Of a stretch of 64,000 nt of DNA, positions 50,812-63,731 are shown piece after piece. The stretch's first letter is position 1, and the number at the start of each line of letters is the position of its first letter. The notes under the pieces are model-generated. The model was not told where the DNA came from, did no database searches, and was given only the letters and a program-made list of their open reading frames with translations. Made by a program: the position numbers and the translations under genes. This DNA comes from Flaccisagitta enflata (Eukaryota; Chaetognatha; Sagittoidea; Aphragmophora), in NCBI GenBank assembly GCA_965153355.1, contig OZ231126.1:45632001-45696000 (forward strand). Reading direction: 5' to 3'.

Positions 50812-50949
50812 CCTCTCTCTTCTCTCTTCTCTCTTCTCTCTTCTTCTCCCTCTGCATAATCTTCCTCTTTTTCTACTGTATGCTGCCGACAACGCCTCTG
50901 GCCTGCCGAGTAGCGGCGCTACCGCTACTCCATGATCTACATGCCTGAG

Positions 50950-51099
<150 letters not shown>

Positions 51100-51388
51100 T
51101 TACTTTCACACACTCCCTTTTATCTGTGGTTGGTGTTCAGGGAATACAAAATTCGCAAATTACATTTTACACCAATCTACAAGACGACAGCCTGATAAGG
51201 CCTAATTGGTCTTGTGAATCAAATTTGTTTGACCTCGGCCCTGATTCGTGAATATTTTAGGGACCTCTGCGGTGTTAACCTATTTAGCCTCTTGCCACAA
51301 CGGCTACTACGACGGCCACTACATGATTCAAACTTCAGGTTAAAAATTGTCAGGAGCCTCTGTGACCGTCCTGATTGAGGAAGCCAAG

Positions 51389-51390
<2 letters not shown>

Positions 51391-51440
<50 letters not shown>
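51391..51440. repeat. (GA)n microsatellite
   Basis: A 50 bp run. Confidence 0.95.
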
Positions 51441-51444
<4 letters not shown>

Positions 51445-51671
51445 CAGGGAAGGGGGAATTCAATTATCTTTAATCGATCTGTTCACAATACCAGCAGCTT
51501 TGACTTTTTTCTCTTTCTTATCTCCTGTTTAAACAGTTTTCAGGACCACACTCCAAGTGTAGATTCAGGGCGTAAAAGAAAGAAAGAAAGAAGAAAAAGA
51601 CAGGAATCGAAAATTTTCGTTTTCAATCGATCACAGATGCACCCGAAACAGTATCTTGAAACTTCAACCCT

Positions 51672-51754
<83 letters not shown>
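51672..51754. repeat. (CT)n microsatellite
   Basis: An 83 bp uninterrupted run. Confidence 0.95.
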
Positions 51755-51761
<7 letters not shown>

Positions 51762-51848
51762 ATTTCTACCCGCATCTACAAAATCAAGTCAATCATGTTC
51801 ACACGCCCCTCCCCCATCGTGCATTGGTCGTCCCCCTTTCCCCTTTTT

Positions 51849-52080
51849 AGTTGCGAACACGCGACTCACCACCTCGCAGAATCGTTCCCTTTTGGGTCGA
51901 TTCCTCCGTAACACCTTTGAATTTCTGTAGTTTTTGTCTTTTTATGGGGCTTTAAGTCAGTTTGAGTTTTGCGCGTGTGTGAGATTGGGAGTCTTTTTTC
52001 TTTTTTGATACTGCCCTTGCCCAACTGTTCGCGACTCATGCCCTTTGAAGGGGCCCTTGCCGGGCTTTGTAGGGCTTGTT
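51849..52080 (+). mobile_element. KHE copy with GAAC/GTTC key and no tetranucleotide core
   Basis: AGTTGCGAACACGCGACT (51849-51866) follows TTTTT. GTTCGCGACT (52027-52036) pairs with the key except at one G-T position. It ends GTAGGGCTTGTT. The (CCGT)n core is missing, and a small hairpin CCCTTTGAAGGG lies before the end. Confidence 0.72.
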
Positions 52081-52163
52081 TTTTTTTCAACCGCCTCTTA
52101 TGCAGCTCCATCAGAAATTTTGTTTGCAGGTATATCAGTTTTTTTCGATACTTTTCCATACTT

Positions 52164-52215
52164 GAATAAGCCTGACCGGGCAACGATGCTTCCAGACTGT
52201 ACCTCCGCGTGTATT
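52164..52215 (-). mobile_element. C-type KHE end fragment
   Basis: AAGCCTGACCGGGCAACGATGC and CCAGACTGTACCTC match the TTGTT-side end of C-type copies read backwards. The rest is absent. Confidence 0.5.
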
Positions 52216-52331
52216 TGAATTTGCATATATTTGGCGCTCAACATCTTTTTTAATTTTTGTTTTCACTAATACGCCTGAAAGCAAGGCAACTGTTATGCCT
52301 TGTATTGTCCTTGCTTATTTTTTCGCTTTCC

Positions 52332-52337
<6 letters not shown>

Positions 52338-52399
<62 letters not shown>

Positions 52400-52411
52400 T
52401 CCTCTCTCTCC
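52338..52411. repeat. (CT)n tract, left arm of a CT/GA pair
   Basis: A 74 bp CT-rich run that faces the GA tract at 52474 across about 60 bp. Confidence 0.93.
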
Positions 52412-52470
52412 TCTTCTCACTTTTAGCGTTGTCTTTCCTTTTACCTCCTTCCTTTAACCTCCGCCCCTTT

Positions 52471-52735
<265 letters not shown>

Positions 52736-53640
52736 CAGAGAGGAAGAGGGACAGAGAAGCAGTGACTGCAAAAGAAGAAGTGAGAAATAGAAAGAAAGAA
52801 AGAAAGAAAGAAAAAAAAGAAAAAAAAAAGAGAGGCTGCAATAGAGGAGGCGTGTCTTAATAAATTCCACCTGTCACCACTGTGTCAGTCTTTCTGCAAC
52901 AGATTCCCATTGACTTCCATGATTTGGATTCTATTTCGCTCTGTTTTTGTCTGACCTGTGACTCCGAATTTGGACATGTGATTTTCCTCGTTCCCGCTGC
53001 ATTCAGTCATCATCGAGCCCAACTGTGTAACATTTTCTCCAAGACTTGCTCTGTTACGTTTGCCGCGATTTCGACGTTCCGTACCTGATTTTTATCGCGG
53101 GCGTTCACGTGACGGCAACGTGGTTGATTTCTTCTCGACTCCGCGGCAGATTTTTCGTCAGAGTTTTTGTCTGACTTGTCTTCTTTATATCAGGATGAAT
53201 TGAGTTTTCTTTCTCCTCCGGCTTTTTCCATTTCTTTCCTTTTCCTTTTTTTCTTTTTTTTTTTCTTTTTTGTTAATTCTTTTTTTCTTCTCTTTTTTCT
53301 TCTTTTGGCCTTCATGGATTTTATATCTTTTTCCTTCCCTCTTTCTTTCGCGTGTTTTAGCACTTTTTTTTGCAGGATTTTCTCTTTTTTTTCTGGCTTT
53401 TTCCTTTTTTTCGCGCATTTCGGTTTTGCTTTGGTGATCTTTCTTTTTTTTTAACTGCACGTTGTGACTTTTCTCAGAATTTCTATTCAGTTGTCAATTG
53501 GCTTTAGTTTGGGGGTCCGCTTTCACAGTAAAGCATCAATGACGCAGTTCAGGGCAGCAATGATTTTTTCGCAAGAAGCTCACATCACCATTGCACAATC
53601 TTTTCTACTCTCAAAGATAAGAACTCACAGCTAAACAGCA

Positions 53641-53737
53641 TTTGTTTTGTTTTGTTTTGTTTTGTTTTGTTTTGTTTTGTTTTGTCTTGTCTTGTCTTGT
53701 CTTGTCTTGTCTTGTTTTGTTTCGTTTTGTTTTGTTT
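53641..53737. repeat. (TTTTG)n with (TCTTG)n centre
   Basis: About 19 pentanucleotide units. The middle six are TCTTG, which looks like expansion of one point variant. Confidence 0.94.
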
Positions 53738-53789
53738 TCGCTAGCAAAGCGATTCTATGAGAGGCTTTGTCCGTAGGAAAGAAAGAAGG

Positions 53790-53840
<51 letters not shown>

Positions 53841-54056
53841 GAGGAAACGAAGAAAGGAAGCAAGGAAGGAAGGTATGAAGGTCCGTAACGCGAAATTTCG
53901 GGTGACGTAAAATCGCCTTAAATACTGATTTTACGGTATTAGGGCCGATGCCCAGCCACATCACAGCCCGCCCACCTACATACTACCCCTGCCCACTCGC
54001 ATTACTGCCCCTGCCCACCCACCAATTACTACTGATTGGCCATGTATCAAGCCTTT
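53738..54056 (+). mobile_element. Divergent KHE-like element with an (AAGC)n core
   Basis: TCGCTAGCAAAGCGA forms the end hairpin. CTATGAGAGGCTTTGTCCG matches the conserved neighbour of B-type hairpins. The core is (AAGC)n at about 53790-53840 where others have (CCGT)n. The CCCCTGCCCAC segment and a GCCATGTATCAAGCCTTTC end follow. Confidence 0.6.
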
Positions 54057-54188
54057 CTTTTTTTTGCTAGCAGTTTGATTAAGTAGAACTATCTATCTCT
54101 AAATATGCTGCCAAAATTTTAAAAGTACCAACATGATCACAAACTCGTATCTGTTTTTCTCATGTCTATTATTATCATTATTATTTTT

Positions 54189-54843
54189 AGTCGCGTGCTA
54201 CCCCACTATGTTGGTCCGTCGATGCGTCGGTCGGTTGGTCGGTCGGTCCCTCCTTCTCCTTCTCCGTCCACCCCCTTCGGAGCTCATATTCTAGCCTTGA
54301 GGCTCAAATCCCAACCTATAGGCCCAATTCCGAGTCTCGAGGCTCAAATTATAGCCTCAAGGCCCAAATCCTAGCCTCAAGGCTCCAATCCCAACCTCAA
54401 GTCTCACATCCCAACATCGAGGCTCACATCCCAACTTCGAGGCTCATATCCTAGCCTATAAGCTCACATCCCAGCCTAGAGACTCAAATCCTGGCATTGA
54501 GGCTCAAATCCCAAACTTGAAGCTCAAATCCCAGCCTCAAGGCTCAAATCCTAGCTTCAAGGCTAAAATCTCAGCTTCAAGGCTCAAATCCCAGCCTCGA
54601 GGCTCAAATCCCAGCCACAGACTCTCATCCGAACCTCAAGGCTTAAATCCCACCCTCGAGGCTGAAACCCCGAATCCCAACCTCGAGGCTAAAATCCCAT
54701 TATTGATGCTCACTTTCAACCCTAGATCTTCAGAAACTTACTGAGCCCCTTTGGGGCCGCTGCCCCTCTCACCATCACACACCCACATATACTCACATAG
54801 GGGCATCGGGTGCCGCTGACCATCTAACGCTTTTGCGACTATT
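54189..54843 (+). mobile_element. Chimera: KHE hairpin end joined to an FB satellite and tail
   Basis: TTTTT then AGTCGCGTGC (54189-54198) and (GGTC)n are A-type KHE. From about 54290 a 20-bp GAGGCTCAAATCCCAGCCTC satellite runs to 54735. GCCCCTTTGGGGCCGCTGCCCC and the FB tail end at TTTTGCGACTATT. The FB left arm is missing. Confidence 0.75.
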
Positions 54844-54870
54844 TACTTTTTTGGCGTTTTTGAGCTTTTT

Positions 54871-55371
54871 GGGCAGCGGTCCCAAAGGGCCGATGTCCTG
54901 TAGAATACAGGGGGGAATTTCGAGACGTCCGTCCATCCGTCCTTCCGTCCCCCCCCCCGGTTGATCATCAAGGCCTCAATTTAGCCCTCCAGGCCTCAAA
55001 TAAGCCCTCTTGGCTTCAAATCAGCCCCTCCATGCCTCGAAACTGCCCTCCAGACCCGAAAACTGCCCTTAAGACCTCAAATCTGCCCTTCAGCCCTCGA
55101 AGCATAAGACCAGCCTTCGAAACCTCAAATCAGCTCTCTGTGCCTTGATTATGCCCTCCAGCCCTCAAATATGCCTTCAGTGGCCTATATCAGCCATCTA
55201 GAGCTCCCTCAGGATAGACAGAAGGACGGACGTCTTGAAATTCCCCCCTGTGTTCTACAGGACATTGGCCCTTTGGGGCCGCTGCCCTGCTCTCACTCCA
55301 CTTCTTCACTGGATCACTCCCAGCAGGGCATCGGGTACCGCTGACCATGTGCGATCCTTGGATGACTAGTT
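54871..55371 (+). mobile_element. FB element copy 5
   Basis: GGGCAGCGGTCCCAAAGGG follows TTTTT. Its arm (54871-54930) is inverted at about 55224-55292. The middle holds CCGT repeats and a degenerate ~20-bp CCCTCCAGGCCTCAAAT satellite. In the tail GCCCTGCT pairs with AGCAGGGC (55321-55329), and the end is GGATGACTAGTT. Confidence 0.83.
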
Positions 55372-55379
55372 GAGCATAC

Positions 55380-55484
55380 GGCTCCTGCCCAGTCTGGCTC
55401 CTGCCCAGATGCCCTAGTGACCTTCTTCAGCACTACTCCTGCCCACCCGCACGCGACTAGGGTAGCCGTGTGTCCGGCCTTGTT
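55380..55484 (+). mobile_element. KHE end fragment
   Basis: CTCCTGCCCAGATG, CCTGCCCACCC, the key GCACGCGACT (55449-55458) and TGTCCGGCCTTGTT form the right half of an A-type copy, 9 bp from the preceding FB element. Confidence 0.75.
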
Positions 55485-55999
55485 TGCTTTCAGGTAATGT
55501 TTCTTGCGTTTCAGAATCGCAAGAATGACATATATCTTGACGCCTCCTAAGCCGGTTAGAATTTTTCCTGCGTTCATCCATCTCCTTATTCCTGCAAAGA
55601 GACAAAAAATCCTGCTCTACGTCACGTTCAAATTAAGCTTCCGACTTATGGCTAATTGAATTAGGAAAGTAAAGTAAGTGAAAACTAGAAAAAAAATCCT
55701 CACCCCAATCCTATCTTTATGCTGGGTCATCAGTTCGGGCTGTCTTTCCATCTATCCAAAATAATGAATAAATTGGGATTTATTTAGTGACTGCATTGGA
55801 TGTTGCCCTCGCACCTGTATACCAGAACGCCACCATCTGGCTACTTTGCGATCATGTCACTATTTACCGCCAGTATTCCACTCCGGCGCCACCATCTATT
55901 TTTGTCTATGATTTGGCGTGAAAACAATTGGCGACTGTCTGCCTTTTCTATTTTTCTGTTTGGGTGTCTATCTTTCTCTATGTCCATCAACTGTTTATC

Positions 56000-56288
<289 letters not shown>

Positions 56289-56585
56289 GTTTTGAATCAT
56301 TTCCATCGTTGTCTCGCCTTTCTGGGTTTCCGGATTTACCGGCCTTCCTTCTTGTCTTTCCTGCGGCTGAACTTTGACCCCAGAAAAGAATCGCCCTCAT
56401 ATCAAAGGTTGACCGACACTCCGAAAGTCCTATTTCAGTTGGCCGACAGTCCTATGCCGGTTTACTGACACTCCGATATCCTATGTCGTGTATGTAATGC
56501 CGGTTAGCTGACACTCTACCAGCCCTTTGTTGGTTGACTGACACTCATCAGCAATTACAACAGTCCTACGACGGAAAATATTGGA

Positions 56586-56958
56586 AGGAAAACTAAGTGT
56601 TTCACCATACTTTTTGCATCATTTTCTGGACAATAATGATGTAAGAATGATTTTAAAAGATAGATTGTCTCTAAAGACATTTGGTTTATACATTTCTATC
56701 CTATTCTGACCTCAGAAGTAATTTTGACAATGCAATTCACATGAGAAATACAAAAAAATCAAGGTTTTAAATAAAATTTTGATTACATCTTTTTTTTGTT
56801 CTTGCCGTTGAAATTCTAAAACTCTCAAAAGCAGGGAAATTTTGCATTTCCAAAAACATAGTTCTCTTTGTAATCAATTTTGGAAGAGAACTATGTTTTT
56901 TGTTTTCTCATTTTTTCATTTTCTATGCAATCTTAGAATTTCAACGAGCCCCCTGTCA
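56586..56958 (+). repeat. Dispersed repeat Q, copy 2 (uninterrupted)
   Basis: The same landmarks as 30714-31241 appear in the same order and orientation, with CTCATTTTTTCATTTTCTAT where copy 1 carries the KHE insertion. Confidence 0.82.
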
Positions 56959-58031
56959 GTTACCAAAAATGAAATTTTCAGTAATTTGCATTATATTTTC
57001 TTCATTAATTATAGCTTCATTTGGTTCTTTTTCATGTTTGAATTCAAGTTATGCAAAGAAATATCAATCATGATATATCTCAATGATTATTTTAGTTTGA
57101 TCATTTAGTTTCAATCATTTTAATTTTTTACTTTAGCTCCTGTTGAAACATAAATGTAGCCTTCGGAGGAACGCCGTCCTACTTGGGTTGACCGACATTT
57201 TGATGATCACAAGCAGGTTGACTGAAACTCCATCACTTTAATGGCAGTTGACAAACGCAGACAAACAAATACTATCTTCACAAATAAAATCTTCACACCT
57301 GAGAACAAACAATTAGTTTGGAGGAGTACTGTTTCTAAATAGTAAAGGTGCTGACCCCAGATTGGTCGCATTTGAAAGAGTTAAAAAAGTTCTTTGAAAT
57401 GGGACTAATCTGGCTGTATTAGCTTTATTCATTTAAAAGCAACACTCTTCCAAAGTTGATGCTTGTTTTCAGTTGTGCAGATTTTATTTGTGAACATATT
57501 ACAATCAGTCTTGTGCTGGACTGACACTTCGCCTCAATGTACCGATGATCCTGTGTTCGTTTACCTGAAACAACGTTTTACCAATTGCCCAATACTACCA
57601 TAGTTCTTAGACTCGTATTGAGAATGCTAGTCAATATAAGATCTATGACACGTCACCTCTCATTGATAGATTTGAACTTTTGCACATGCATTCGAGGTCT
57701 TATGTTCTTTTTCTGTTGGGCAGTCGGTCCATCAGTAACAACTAGCTTCCTCGACCATGCCTCATTGACACCTTTTTAAATCCCCCATTCACCCCCGCCC
57801 TTCCATCTAGTCTCCTCCGCCTCTTTTCTCTCGTACGGTGTTTTTGGCGGTCAATCCTCCTTTCCAATCTCCTATTTTTCCCACCGCGAATGTGGATTCC
57901 AGGAAAGGATTGAGTGGTCAGTTGCGCCGTCTCCTACGAAAGGCTTTTCCTCCCATATTTTCCAAAGAAATCCATCACAATATAGACAGAACGCGAATCA
58001 AGCGAAACCATCTTTTTCCTGGGAGGTGCTT

Positions 58032-58035
<4 letters not shown>
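56959..58035. other. Unique DNA, no gene seen
   Basis: GGTTGACTGACACTC-like phrases recur loosely at 56407-56540 and 57188-57245, suggesting an old short repeat. No gene. Confidence 0.45.

Positions 58036-58066
<31 letters not shown>
58036..58066. repeat. (CT)n microsatellite
   Basis: About 30 bp, directly against a KHE hairpin end at 58069. Confidence 0.92.
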
Positions 58067-58068
<2 letters not shown>

Positions 58069-58070
<2 letters not shown>

Positions 58071-59186
58071 TTGCAGACACGCAACTCTTAAAATGCCATG
58101 TCTGACGGTCCGTCGGTCTGTGAGCTCGAGTCGAAAAGTGGAAAAACAAGTGTTTTGTTTGTTTTTTGTAGGACTCGCAATAGTTAATTTTAACTAGCTA
58201 ATTAATTGGTTGAAATTCTGGAAACCCATATAGTTAATTATGAGAAATTAACTAGTTAAATCAGTTATTGCTTTTTATGGTAAATTGAGGAAAAATCACC
58301 TTTTTTTTCTTTTAAATGACATTATTTTTTGTAAATCTTTTTGGCATTAAGAAAAAATAGTTGGATTGTAACACAGAACCATGGAAACTTAAAGATTTTT
58401 AGCCTCAAACAGTAAAATCAGTACTAAGATTATTGATAGATTTAAGAATTGTATCAAAATAATGACAATCTTTAAGAAATTCTGTCTTTTATAATGTGAA
58501 ACTTTTAACTATGTTACAAGGTGATTTTTTTCAAGTGGGGGAAAGTATTAAGGCATCAAATTTTAATTATGAGATTTTAAGATGAACCAAAGTTGGTTTA
58601 TGGTTGCAAACTACTTGACATTTACTTTTCAAGAAAGAAAAAAATATTTCTGACAAATTTTGGTGATATAATCATCAAAACAGAAATTTCAGGAAAATCA
58701 ATGTTTTTTATACTGAAAAGCTGAAATTACAAAATCTATGTGAAAAACTGTTTTGAATAAAAACGAAAGTTAAAACATTCAAATCAGTGATAGAAATAAA
58801 CAGATATTCAACTTTTTGACCAAAAAAAATATATTTTTGTGCATTATTCAAAAAATCATTATTGTGAAAAAATGATCAGAATCTATGCTAGATTGAAGTC
58901 AAAACTGGTCAAAAATATTTTTTCTTTCTTGAATATTAAATGTCAAGTAGTTTGTAACAATAAACTAACTTTGGTTTGTCTTATAATTGCATAATAAAAA
59001 TTTGATGTCTTGATACTTTCCTCCACTTGAAAAAAAATCACCCTGTGGCTAGTTAACTAGCGAAATTTTTAAGTTAGATAACTACTAACTAGTTAATTTG
59101 CGAGTGGGGGGGGGATGGGGCATGGGGTGTAGATGGGGGTTGGACGCCCCTGCCCATCCGTCCGTTACGACCCCGCGTCACTTGTT
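58069..59186 (+). mobile_element. KHE copy split by a foldback element
   Basis: CGTTGCAGACACGCAACT (58069-58086) and GAGTCGAAAAGTG form the left part. The right part resumes at about 59106 with the G-rich stretch, GCCCCTGCCCATCCGTCCG and CGCGTCACTTGTT, as in the copies ending at 23738 and 24757. A 933 bp inverted-repeat element lies between. Confidence 0.75.
58173..59105. mobile_element. Long inverted-repeat element nested in a KHE
   Basis: The ends ACTCGCAATAGTTAATT and AACTAGTTAATTTGCGAGT are inverted copies. Inner arms at about 58528-58670 and 58905-59045 are also inverted (CAAACTACTTGACATTTA versus TAAATGTCAAGTAGTTTG). It is AT-rich with no coding potential seen. No TA duplication is evident. 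Confidence 0.75.
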
Positions 59187-60319
59187 TTTCAGTTGTTCTC
59201 TTCCACTCTCTCGCTTATTGTCTGTCTGACCATCTATTTTCGCCTCTACCTGTGTATTAGTGTGTTGGAGGGAGGGGAGGGACCGTTTTTGTTTCGTCAG
59301 TCTGCCCATCAATCTTTTTTTTTGGTCTATATCTGTCTCCCTTTGTGTCTGCCTATATGTCTGTGAGTCTGTCTTCATAACTGTGTGAAATGAATGATAA
59401 TGTAAACTGCAATCATTTCTAGGCAACGTATCATTGAGTGCTGTTAATCGATTAGCTTTTGCACTATGAAAACACTTTGCTGTTGTGGCTGACTGGCTGT
59501 ATATTTGAATATTGAGTCTGAGAGTACTTCCTGACCAAAAAAGGGCAATGAAGAAAGGGATTGTGAGACGAAATTAGAGAAATGCACTGTGTCATGAGAG
59601 GTCAGCCAAAAGCGCACCCACAGCCCCCTCATGAGGCATATGAGACCATAATATTTTTCTCAACAATTTATTGTTAACTATCCTAAATCTTACACCCTGC
59701 TATCTGCCGTTTCTGTAATGCTGGGCTGAAGCAATCAAAAATTCTCTGATATTGAGAGGCAGAAAAATTCGGAAGGGCCTCGAGCCGTCAGCTTTACACT
59801 TGGCCAAAAGTGCCTATATTTCAATGATTGAAGATGAACATTTGTCATTTCCTTCAAACAAAAGGAAAAAGGTAATTTTTGAAGCTCATTTCATACTTAT
59901 TTTCTTTTGAATTATTTTAATTGAATCTGCATCCGCCAACTCTTGCAACCCTTCCCATACACCGCAGAGTATGGTAATATCATACAGATTTTTTTTTCAA
60001 CCAGATCCCAGTGATAAAGGTTCTTTTGGCGACAGTCGGATTTAAATACGGTGAAGTATATAGCCATAGAACAATTTTTGGGCTTTATTCCGACATAATT
60101 GACGTCCAACGTGGGACGTAAAAAAGTGGCGTCAGTCGGCGTCACGCGCGAGTCGAGATGGCGTTTCGGTCGGAAGGTCCGACCAGCTAAGGTCAAACCC
60201 AAGGTCAACCGTTTGACCCGACGTTCGAGCCGGTACTGACCCAAGGTCAAGTCCCGCACCAAACTTGCGTCACGCGATATCTTTTCTCCAAGGAGTGGAG
60301 AAGAAAAGGTAGAACAGAA
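59187..60319. other. Unique DNA, no gene seen
   Basis: GGTCAA-rich phrases at 60170-60255 leave an open minus-strand frame, but it has no recognisable domain. Confidence 0.5.
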
Positions 60320-60347
60320 AAAAAAAAGAAAGAAAAAAAGAAAGAAA

Positions 60348-60423
<76 letters not shown>

Positions 60424-60448
60424 AAAGAAAGAAAGAAAGAAAGAAACT

Positions 60449-60547
<99 letters not shown>

Positions 60548-60552
60548 AAAAG
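60320..60552. repeat. (GAAA)n microsatellite
   Basis: About 230 bp of GAAA with one ACTAG break near 60447. Confidence 0.95.
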
Positions 60553-60970
60553 TGAAGGAAAGAAAAAGAGGGAATGGATGTAGGAATTCGGTCAGGTGAC
60601 GGTATAATCAACTTTATGCGAAAATTGGTTGGCTGTTTTGGTATAAAGAGAGACTCTGGAGATAAGTGTCACAAATGAATTTTGTCCAGCGCCAGGGACT
60701 ACATGTCTCTACCACAGCACCCAAACCTCTATCAGCCTCTATCAGCCTTATTACGTCACTTCTTCTGCCCACGCTCGCGATTTGCCCCGGCCCACTAGTA
60801 GTGGGCCACTACTAGCGCCGTCAGATCGCCAGAGCGCGAGCGTAAGCGCGAGAGTGGGATGGAGATGGAGAGGCGCCACGGGGACAATTTATACAGCACT
60901 TCACGTGCGTCAGTGCGCCGACAATCGTCTGGCCAGTTGCTGGCGGTGTTTACGTTTCTTCTTTTTGGTG

Positions 60971-61200
<230 letters not shown>

Positions 61201-61404
61201 GCATTGAGGGCATTTTAGTGAGATTAGACGCGTGAGGGCATGACGGTGTTTTAATAACGTCGGCGCCTGGATGACGTCACGGTGGAACAACGCGAAACAA
61301 GAAATCATGTCTTTATGACGGTGGATCTTTGACCAAGTAGATTTCTGGGTCACCTTTTTTTCGTCTGTCTGTCTGTTGTTAGCTTGAGAATGTCTTTCTT
61401 AAAA

Positions 61405-61817
61405 CAGTGCACTACTGCCTTATCGGCACCTAATTTAGCAGCCACATAGTTATTTCTTATCTTTATGATCAACCATCATTTAATAAACATTTTATATTAT
61501 GAAAATAAGCAAAGAGGCAAAAATTTGCATGGAGTAAGAATTGAAAAAAAAACTTTCTAAACTATTGTGTCTTTCTCCTAAGCACTCTATAAAAAATGAT
61601 GGTTCAAAGATATGTCAAAGCAGGCCTATCAGTTTTTTCTTGATAACAAGTGACTAACCTTTGCAATTCATTAAGCATACATGTTTGCCTATTCGTCTTA
61701 GTTTCTTTTTTTTTCTACAAAAATATATAAAAAGTTAATAATTTGATTTATCAACATTCGGATTTAACGAACAAAATTTCTCAGTCCCTTCAAGGCCGTT
61801 ATATCAGATTTCCACTG
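61405..61817. mobile_element. Pogo/mariner-like non-autonomous element, second copy
   Basis: CAGTGCACTACTGCCTTATC at the left and AAGGCCGTTATATCAGATTT then CCACTG at the right. The inner TTCGGATTTAACGAAC is shared with 34780-34800. Confidence 0.55.
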
Positions 61818-62272
61818 TAAATAGATTTTTATATTTTTGGTCTGTTTGATGATATTACTCATGTACTGTAGATGGGTCCTATCTGAAGCTAATCATTCAG
61901 TCATCACTCGGGATGGTACAGAGACATTTGACATGAGCTGTATCACGCTTTAACAACAGTTAGGTTAAATGGAAATTGAAGAAATCAACTAAAAGAAAGG
62001 CAGTTTTTCTTCAGCTTTTTTCCCTTTCTTTTTCTCGCTTATGTCATTGAATGACGACATTGCCATTCCAACTGAACGTAAAAAGCTAGGCCTTTTCTCT
62101 CTCTCTCTCTCTCTCTGTCGTTTTCATTTGACGTATGGGTCATCGTCCGTTCGGTCATCTTTACGTTTTGCCTCTTTTTGCCGATCAATAACCCTCACAT
62201 GCGATGGAAAAGGATCGTCAAAAATTCATCTGCAATAAAACGCCACTTTATCATATATGAATCAAACACGTA

Positions 62273-62276
<4 letters not shown>

Positions 62277-62340
<64 letters not shown>
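62277..62340. repeat. (CT)n microsatellite
   Basis: A 64 bp run with one CTTT variant. A shorter run lies at 62098-62116. Confidence 0.94.
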
Positions 62341-62344
<4 letters not shown>

Positions 62345-63394
62345 CGCGTGACGTTTCCTGTCTTTCTCGCGAATCTTGACCTTCAGTCAATCTCATCCAT
62401 TTTTACCTCGACCACTTGGATTCCCTCAATTGAGCACCCCCTCCAACATGGCCTCTGTTGAACCCATTCCTCCCACCTTCCTTCTTCTTCCTCCCTCTCT
62501 TCTCCCCCCCCCCCCTTCTCTCTATCACATCAACCCTCAAGAGAGCGATGTACCTTTCAGCTGAATCCGAGGTCGACTGTACGGAAAAACGATGAATAAG
62601 ACATCCGTGATCGTTTTTCGCCTCTTTGACCAATACAATCTGAGCCCGACTCCCAATCTGAGCCCACATCTCCCCCATCCCCGCAGAGACAGCCTTTCTT
62701 TGAACCTGCTTCCAGCCGAAGCTCCTGCTGCGACATATTCTTTTTTTCTATCCCCCCAACTCCCCCTTAGAACCCACGCAGTAGCATTAAGAGTCCCCTT
62801 TGACCACTGATCCGTTCTTTGCGGATCAGAAAGTTATTCCCCCGCTGAACGATCAGAATGGTTAGAGCGATTTACTCTTTTGAATATTTGAGTTTGTCAT
62901 AAATCAATCGCTTTGTAATTTAACTCTCTTGCCTCCACTTATTTTTTCGTCTCGCCTCTGAAAATACTCTCGCTACTGACGCTGTCAGATGAGTCATCGC
63001 ATCTCCGATTGTCTGTCACTCGGGTGGTTATTTTTTGGGCACATGGCTATTTTCGTTACATCGTTCCGTCGCTCCGTCACTGATGTTCACATTTTCTTGT
63101 GTGTGTGTTCGCTGCCCCTGTCGACCGTTTGCGTCGGTAGATCTACGATGTTATCTTAGGTTGTGAAATCGGCTTTGTCCGCCGATGGACTAGTTAAGCC
63201 TTGGTAAACGTCTGAATAATTCTCACGACCAATACTTAATACTTTCCAAGGAAGAGGGGAGGTAATTAACAATGGACCTTGATCGCACATTGAATTACCC
63301 ATACCGTCGTTAGGAAAAAAAGACTTAGGCGCCATGGAGGGTCAAGAAAAAGGAGCAAAATAAAGGTCAAAAGATGTGTGACCAAAAAATGGAC

Positions 63395-63396
<2 letters not shown>

Positions 63397-63434
<38 letters not shown>
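63397..63434. repeat. (GA)n microsatellite
   Basis: A 38 bp run. Confidence 0.94.
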
Positions 63435-63438
<4 letters not shown>

Positions 63439-63623
63439 ATTATCAATGCTAACTGCGCACTTTCTAGTGTCATTGCCATTATCCACGACTGGATTTTTCT
63501 CCTGCGTTTCCCTTATTTAAACAAATGGTTATCGTCTGATAGGAAATTTGATCCACGTATCATATCAAATAATCAAATAATGATCAAAAAAGTAAGCCGA
63601 CTCTCTTTGCACTTGTGCCTCTC

Positions 63624-63731
<108 letters not shown>

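Noticed and set aside
60062-60262. Minus-strand 116-codon frame
   Set aside because: Short GGTCAA-type repeats give it an Arg/Leu-rich composition. No domain or intron context.
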